Assembly (NCBI GenBank): GCA_016647705.1
Contig: CM028334.1
Coordinates: 9,333,546-9,397,545, forward strand
DNA length: 64,000 bases
DNA from: Eucommia ulmoides
Taxonomy: Eukaryota; Streptophyta; Magnoliopsida; Garryales; Eucommiaceae
Reading direction: 5' to 3'
Positions 59,451-64,000 of the stretch are shown piece by piece; position 1 is the stretch's first letter, and every line of letters starts with the position of its first letter. The notes beneath the pieces are model-generated. The model saw nothing but the letters and a program-made list of their open reading frames with translations. It had not been told where the DNA came from and made no database searches. A program made the position numbers and the translations under genes.

Positions 59451-60300
59451 ATCTTCATATCCTCGTATAGAAGGCTCGTGAGTCATCCAGTTTCCAATGA
59501 GTTCGTCAATGGTATATTTGTTTAGGTCCTTGGCTTCTTGAATAGTTGTAACCTTTGGCTCCCATGCTTTAATTGGTCAAGGACCTCATAATATTTTAGA
59601 CTTTGTCCAGCATTGTGTATGATTTTCCGAGAACATTGAGAGTATTATATGTTGATGAATCTTGTGTACATATCCTGGATCATTTATGATTCGTCCATTT
59701 TACAAAACGCTCAAATTGATAGACCAGGACGTTAATTTTTTTATTCTTTCATGGATTTGTTCTTTATTTTTACTGCATCGGAGAACAAATTATGTGGATT
59801 ATTTAAATAAGGCACGAGTTATTGATTTATCTAATTTGTTTGTTATGCAGATAGGTAGTTCATTAATCTGAAATTACGACACCTATATTTTTATGCAAGA
59901 GAAAATATTTGATACAAATACTTTTTTTTTTTTGGTTTTTTTCAAGAATGAAACTAGTTTAGTTATATATCTATTAACAATTTTTTTTATGTGCTGTTTT
60001 AGGATTTGATTTTTTTTTTTTACGTAGTTTATACATGTTATAAGAATTAATAGAGACGTATTTATTCATTTTGGGAGTTTTATTTACATATGCTTAGAAT
60101 GTATATTATTGTTATGGATTTTCGTTTCTCTTTGAATTTTGAATGTGATCAACAAATATTGTGCTCAATATTTATCCCAAATTCTAATGGTGACAAATGT
60201 ACATTTTTAGCTAGGAAATTTAATGTTATTGCCAAATGTTGCAATCGTAGGTTTATTGAGGAGTACGATATTCTCATTAATTGTATTTATATCTAATTTT
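59451..60300. other. AT-rich sequence, no gene seen
   Basis: Short ORFs at 59662-59871 and 60090-60296 have no family features. T tracts are frequent. Confidence 0.35.
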
Positions 60301-60720
60301 TTTGGGCGACGACTGACATTTTCTAGCTATACCTTCGGTTTGAAATTTTTGTGAGAAATAATATTTTGTTGCTGAATTTCTACTCTTACTTTTAGTGAGA
60401 AATTTAGTTGGCCGCTACATATTAATTATTAGTGAGGAAATTATTCAAATAAAATTTGTTGTAAAAGGTGATTTTTGTTGACCAAGTATTCTTTTAGTGA
60501 GGACATTAGTAACAACATAATTCCGTGCTAAATATATATTTTTAGTGAAGAGTGTAGAAATTCATCACTAAAGACTTTTACCGACAATGCTTTGGCAACG
60601 AACATGGTGAGAAACCCATTTCCTCACCAAAAAGATTTAGTAACGAATCTATTACTTTTGACGACGAAATATTTTCTCACTAAAAGTGAAATTTCTTTCA
60701 ATGAGTCCCATGAGACACAA
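60300..60720. repeat. CACTA-like subterminal repeats
   Basis: TTTTAGTGAG(G/A) and its complement CTCACTAAAA recur many times (for example 60395, 60430, 60490, 60542, 60688), mixed with CGACGA and GTAACGAA motifs. Direct and inverted short repeats of this kind mark CACTA termini. The block lies upstream of the - strand TNP2 remnant, as expected for the 5' end. Confidence 0.55.
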
Positions 60721-62704
60721 CGCCGTTATGTCAATCCACAATCCATGATAATATATTTTTAATGGACTACACAGACAGAAGTCAGATTATATTTTTATTT
60801 TTATAATATCATACCAAAATTTTTGCCTACTTTAATTAATTAATTGAAGTGGGGCCATTAATTAAATTAATCGGGTTAGTATTCCAATGCGTTCATCATC
60901 GTTTGAGGCTCGACGTGGTATATTTGTATGCCAAAAATGATTAAGATTTGAATGAAATTTTAACTCTCAAAGTAACTTACTTGAGGTTGATTGAAGATCA
61001 TAATGGATGAACAATTTCACATCGCTTGAGGAGGAAAAACTTGAATATCATATCAAGTTATAAGTTGTAGGCAATCTCACATTGGTTGTGGATAAAGAAC
61101 TCGAGCGTATACCAAGTTATATGTTAGAAATAAAAGACAAGCCATTAAACAAGCATATAACCCTAATCTGGCCGGGTCTGGTCAATTCAATCTATATTTG
61201 GATTGAGTTTAGGTCGGGTCCGGGTCAAGTTTGGGTAGGATTCGAATCGAGTCAAATCTTGACTTGCAAGAATAGTTTAAGATTTAAATAACCCCAATCG
61301 GGCGGGTCAGGATCTAAGTTTGGATCGGATTGAGATTTAAATAAGTGGCAATTAAACAATTAATTAGTTAATCTTGAAACAGTACCAAAGAACAGACAGG
61401 AACATTTATTGGTGATTGTTCGCGTGAATGTTCACACGAACAGGTGCATTCACAATATTATCACTTAATATTACTACCAAAACACAAAACATATAAAAAA
61501 AAATTGAGAGTTCAAGCACAAATTCAGTTTGTCAAATTTTTTTATTTCAAGTGCTTGAACTAGAAATTAGAAGATCGTTATATCCTAGGAGACAAATATC
61601 TATTTAAACATTAGCACCAGTGTAAGAGTACAAATTTACTTTAAGGACATAGAGTCAAACTCTATCCTCTATCTACGTTGTTATTATTCATTGTTTGAAT
61701 ATTCGGGTAAGGCTTTATTTAAAGTTTAATTAATTGTTCCCATTATGTAAATGTTGTCATTCTGTCTCTACCCTTTCCTCTACTTTTGTTACGTGAATAT
61801 TTACATACACAATCTATTTTTGATTTTAGACAGTGAATGTTCACGTCATGATTTTGATTTGTTTACACTTTATTATTCTTCACAAAATTTTCATAATTTG
61901 GTGTTACTTTGCTTAGTAATGTTCATGTTAAAAATATTTAGCTATTATTAATTTATTTTATGATTATTTAAATATTTATTTTAAAATTTTAGTAATTATA
62001 ACCAACCTATAAAAAATATGAAAATTTTTCCAAAGGTCCTATAAGTGGAAAACACTACTTATGGGAACTATCCAAGGTTTTTTTTTTTTTAACTTTAGGA
62101 TGGTCCTTAAAAAGTGATGATTTTCACTTATGGGACCTCTCAAGGGACCTCTCAACAAGAATCCCTAACAAAAATCCCTAAAAAATAAAAGAGGTTTTTT
62201 ATTTTGATCCAAGAAGAAAATATTTTTATTCGGGAATTTAGAAAAAGGAGGAAAGAACCAAAAGTGCGTGAACATCTTTCACTCTTTCGGTGCGAAGTCC
62301 TGCTATGTCACTAAAATAGCAGATTTTTTAAAGTCTTAAAAGTTAATTTTAAGTCCACGATTAATTTACACGTCTACCTCAACAATGACATTTTATATTA
62401 ATTATTTGGTTTTTTTAATTATTGGACGGCCATGTGGTCGGTTCAAAATCTTAATTTAATTAATATTTGGGGACATATTTTGATTCAGACATCTTTGTCC
62501 TAATTACACTAACTAAACTCCTCATATGTTTAATGATAATTTCTTTTTAGTAATTTCATGTTAGATTAACAAAGTTATTGTCATCATCATAGTTATTACT
62601 TGTGCTATAATCTTTTACCAATAAGTGAAGTTTCTTACTCTTCAAATTTATAATTTAAAATTTTAAATCCAAATACAATTAATTTGGATTATTTAAGGGA
62701 AAAA
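60721..62704. other. AT-rich intergenic sequence, no supported gene
   Basis: Contains a segment with repeated GGGTC(G/T)GGTC-like motifs at about 61165-61330, which resembles the subterminal sequence of small hAT elements but has no clear ends. Nothing else recognised. Confidence 0.35.
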
Positions 62705-63020
62705 ATGATTTTTCCCCCTTCATATTTGGGATGAGTGTTCAATTGGTCTTCTAATATTTCGGAATTGATACATTTGGTCCCTAATTAATAAAATTGGCTT
62801 CAATTTGGTTTAATTGATGATTCTGTTAGTCCAAATTGATAGGCAACCGTTAGTGTAGGGGCTTTTTGGTATTTTCAGGAAAATGATTTTTTGGCCCTTC
62901 ATATTTGGGATGGGTGTTCAATTGGCCCCCAATATTTCGGGGTTGACACATTTGGTCCCTAATTAATGAAAATGGCTTCAATTTGGTCCAATTAGCAACA
63001 GTGTTAGTCGAAATTGAATG
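62705..63020. repeat. 178-bp tandem duplication
   Basis: Copies begin at 62705 and 62883. Both contain CCCTTCATATTTGGGATG, TTCAATTGG, ATTTGGTCCCTAATTAAT and GGCTTCAATTTGGT. The second copy is shorter at its end. Moderate divergence. Confidence 0.85.
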
Positions 63021-63555
63021 AAATAAGTCACGTGCTAAACACATTACCTTATAGTCAGGGGTACATGTGTCATTTCAAACCCAATTACTTCAGTATTCCT
63101 TGGCTTCCAATGACTCATTTGATGGGAACGAAAAAAATGAAGGTGGGAGAGAAAATATCAGAGTTGAAGAATGCAAAGGGTTAGGGTTTTCAATCAAAAT
63201 AGTTTGGGCAATTTGAACAAAGCTAGGATTTTCGATCACCCTAAGAACAAAAGAACTCGATGTATTTTGGCACTCCTTTATACAGTAAGTAATATATAAT
63301 TCTTAAATCATTTATCTTCTCGGTTTCGTTGCTTCTCTGAAATATTCTAGAATTATTCCTTTCTATTATCTAAGCAAAAAGTGCTTTGAAATTCTTAAAT
63401 AAAATTTTAATTTAGTTTTATTTTATTTTTCAGTGTTGTTTTATTTTATTCATCGTGTGATGTTATTCTACGTGTAGTTTATTTTTAATCTAGTTGTGTT
63501 ATTTTAGTGTAAGTGTATTTTTATTATTTTAATGTTGGGTTTGTGTATGAATCTA
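63021..63555. other. Intergenic, no gene seen
   Basis: AT-rich sequence without recognisable coding content. Confidence 0.35.
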
Positions 63556-63559
63556 ATAC

Positions 63560-63735
63560 GTTATGCATGAAATCCAAACCTGAACTTACTGAACTCTGTT
63601 TTCTAGAATTGTGTTTATGTTGTATTACGATATGCAATGAAAAAAAAAAAGAAAAAGAGATTAGCGGGGTTAGTTTTCGATTTCATGCATAACATGAGAT
63701 TTTATAATACAACATAAACACAATTCTAGAAAACA
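63560..63735. repeat. Two interleaved inverted repeats
   Basis: A perfect 31-bp inverted pair lies at 63597-63627 and 63705-63735. A perfect 15-bp pair (GTTATGCATGAAATC, 63560-63574; GATTTCATGCATAAC, 63679-63693) crosses it, since the order is A, B, A', B'. Confidence 0.92.
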
Positions 63736-63846
63736 CGATCCTGCGCACACACACAAAAATAGAGTCCAACAAGCTCATTCTTAAAAAAATGAGAAGGGAA
63801 CCATGAAAAATCAACTTCTAATATTCTAAAGAGAAAATTATAATTA

Positions 63847-64000
63847 GGGATGACAATTAAAATCGAATCAATGGGTAACCAAATGAAATCGAACGATCCA
63901 GTTTTTAAAACTGACTAAATGTTTTTGGTTGCGGTTTTGATTTTGAAATTAGCAACTAAAGCGATTTTGGATTTGGTTTTAGGATAGTAATCGCATGACC
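63847..64000 (+). mobile_element. Possible start of a hAT-type element cut by the window end
   Basis: TAGGGATGACAATTAAAATCG resembles hAT termini such as the TAGGGATGTGTAA end at 4802. The other end would lie beyond the window. Confidence 0.3.

Noticed and set aside
1-64000. tRNA, rRNA or microRNA genes
   Set aside because: No cloverleaf with A and B boxes or rRNA sequence was recognised by eye. The hairpin at 12795-12893 looks like a MITE and not a microRNA precursor, though folding and small-RNA data were not available.

Overview
This is plant nuclear DNA, almost certainly from a eudicot. It is AT-rich, dominated by nested transposable elements in varying decay, and holds only two genes I regard as intact, both with GT-AG introns and both of plant-specific families: a photosystem I antenna gene (LHCA4, 13338-14976, + strand, three exons) and a cycling-Dof-factor type transcription factor gene (51273-53101, - strand, two exons). 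I cannot name the species.

Left part (1-12063): a decayed Ty3/gypsy retrotransposon on the - strand, read from its 5' LTR (about 11331-12063) through primer binding site, gag, protease, reverse transcriptase, RNase H and integrase towards a 3' end beyond the window. Its gag is split twice: by a 1.2-kb solo LTR (9581-10802, 5-bp target duplication GGGGT) and by a 4.1-kb hAT transposon (4802-8924, 8-bp target duplication with one mismatch).

LHCA4 (12064-15240): the promoter carries two G-boxes and a tandem I-box of the classic light-responsive type, with a 99-bp foldback element just upstream.

Central nest (about 16560-38030): two inverted arms of degenerate ~88-bp repeats flank the remains of a Ulp1-type peptidase sequence. 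The right arm contains four exon pieces and two GT-AG introns of a long-chain acyl-CoA synthetase (LACS8/9-like) gene, so this looks like a Pack-MULE or foldback-type element that captured host sequence. A 6.3-kb copia element (16879-23191, - strand) interrupts the left arm. An 11-kb copia element (23888-34912, + strand) interrupts the core and itself holds a 3.3-kb compound LTR insertion (28073-31391).

Right part: a non-coding 7.6-kb LTR element with 2.2-kb LTRs, an Ogre/Tat-type primer binding site and a perfect 5-bp target duplication (39149-46734); gene-poor sequence; a 1.0-kb MULE-like element with 9-bp target duplication (49518-50543); the Dof gene; a LINE 3' remnant (about 55029-56140); a ~160-bp tandem array (56463-57720); a CACTA TNP2 transposase remnant (58080-58960) with subterminal repeats (60300-60720); and several small repeats to the end. 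All element borders were read by eye from LTR ends and target duplications. Identities are family recognition from the sequence, not database results.
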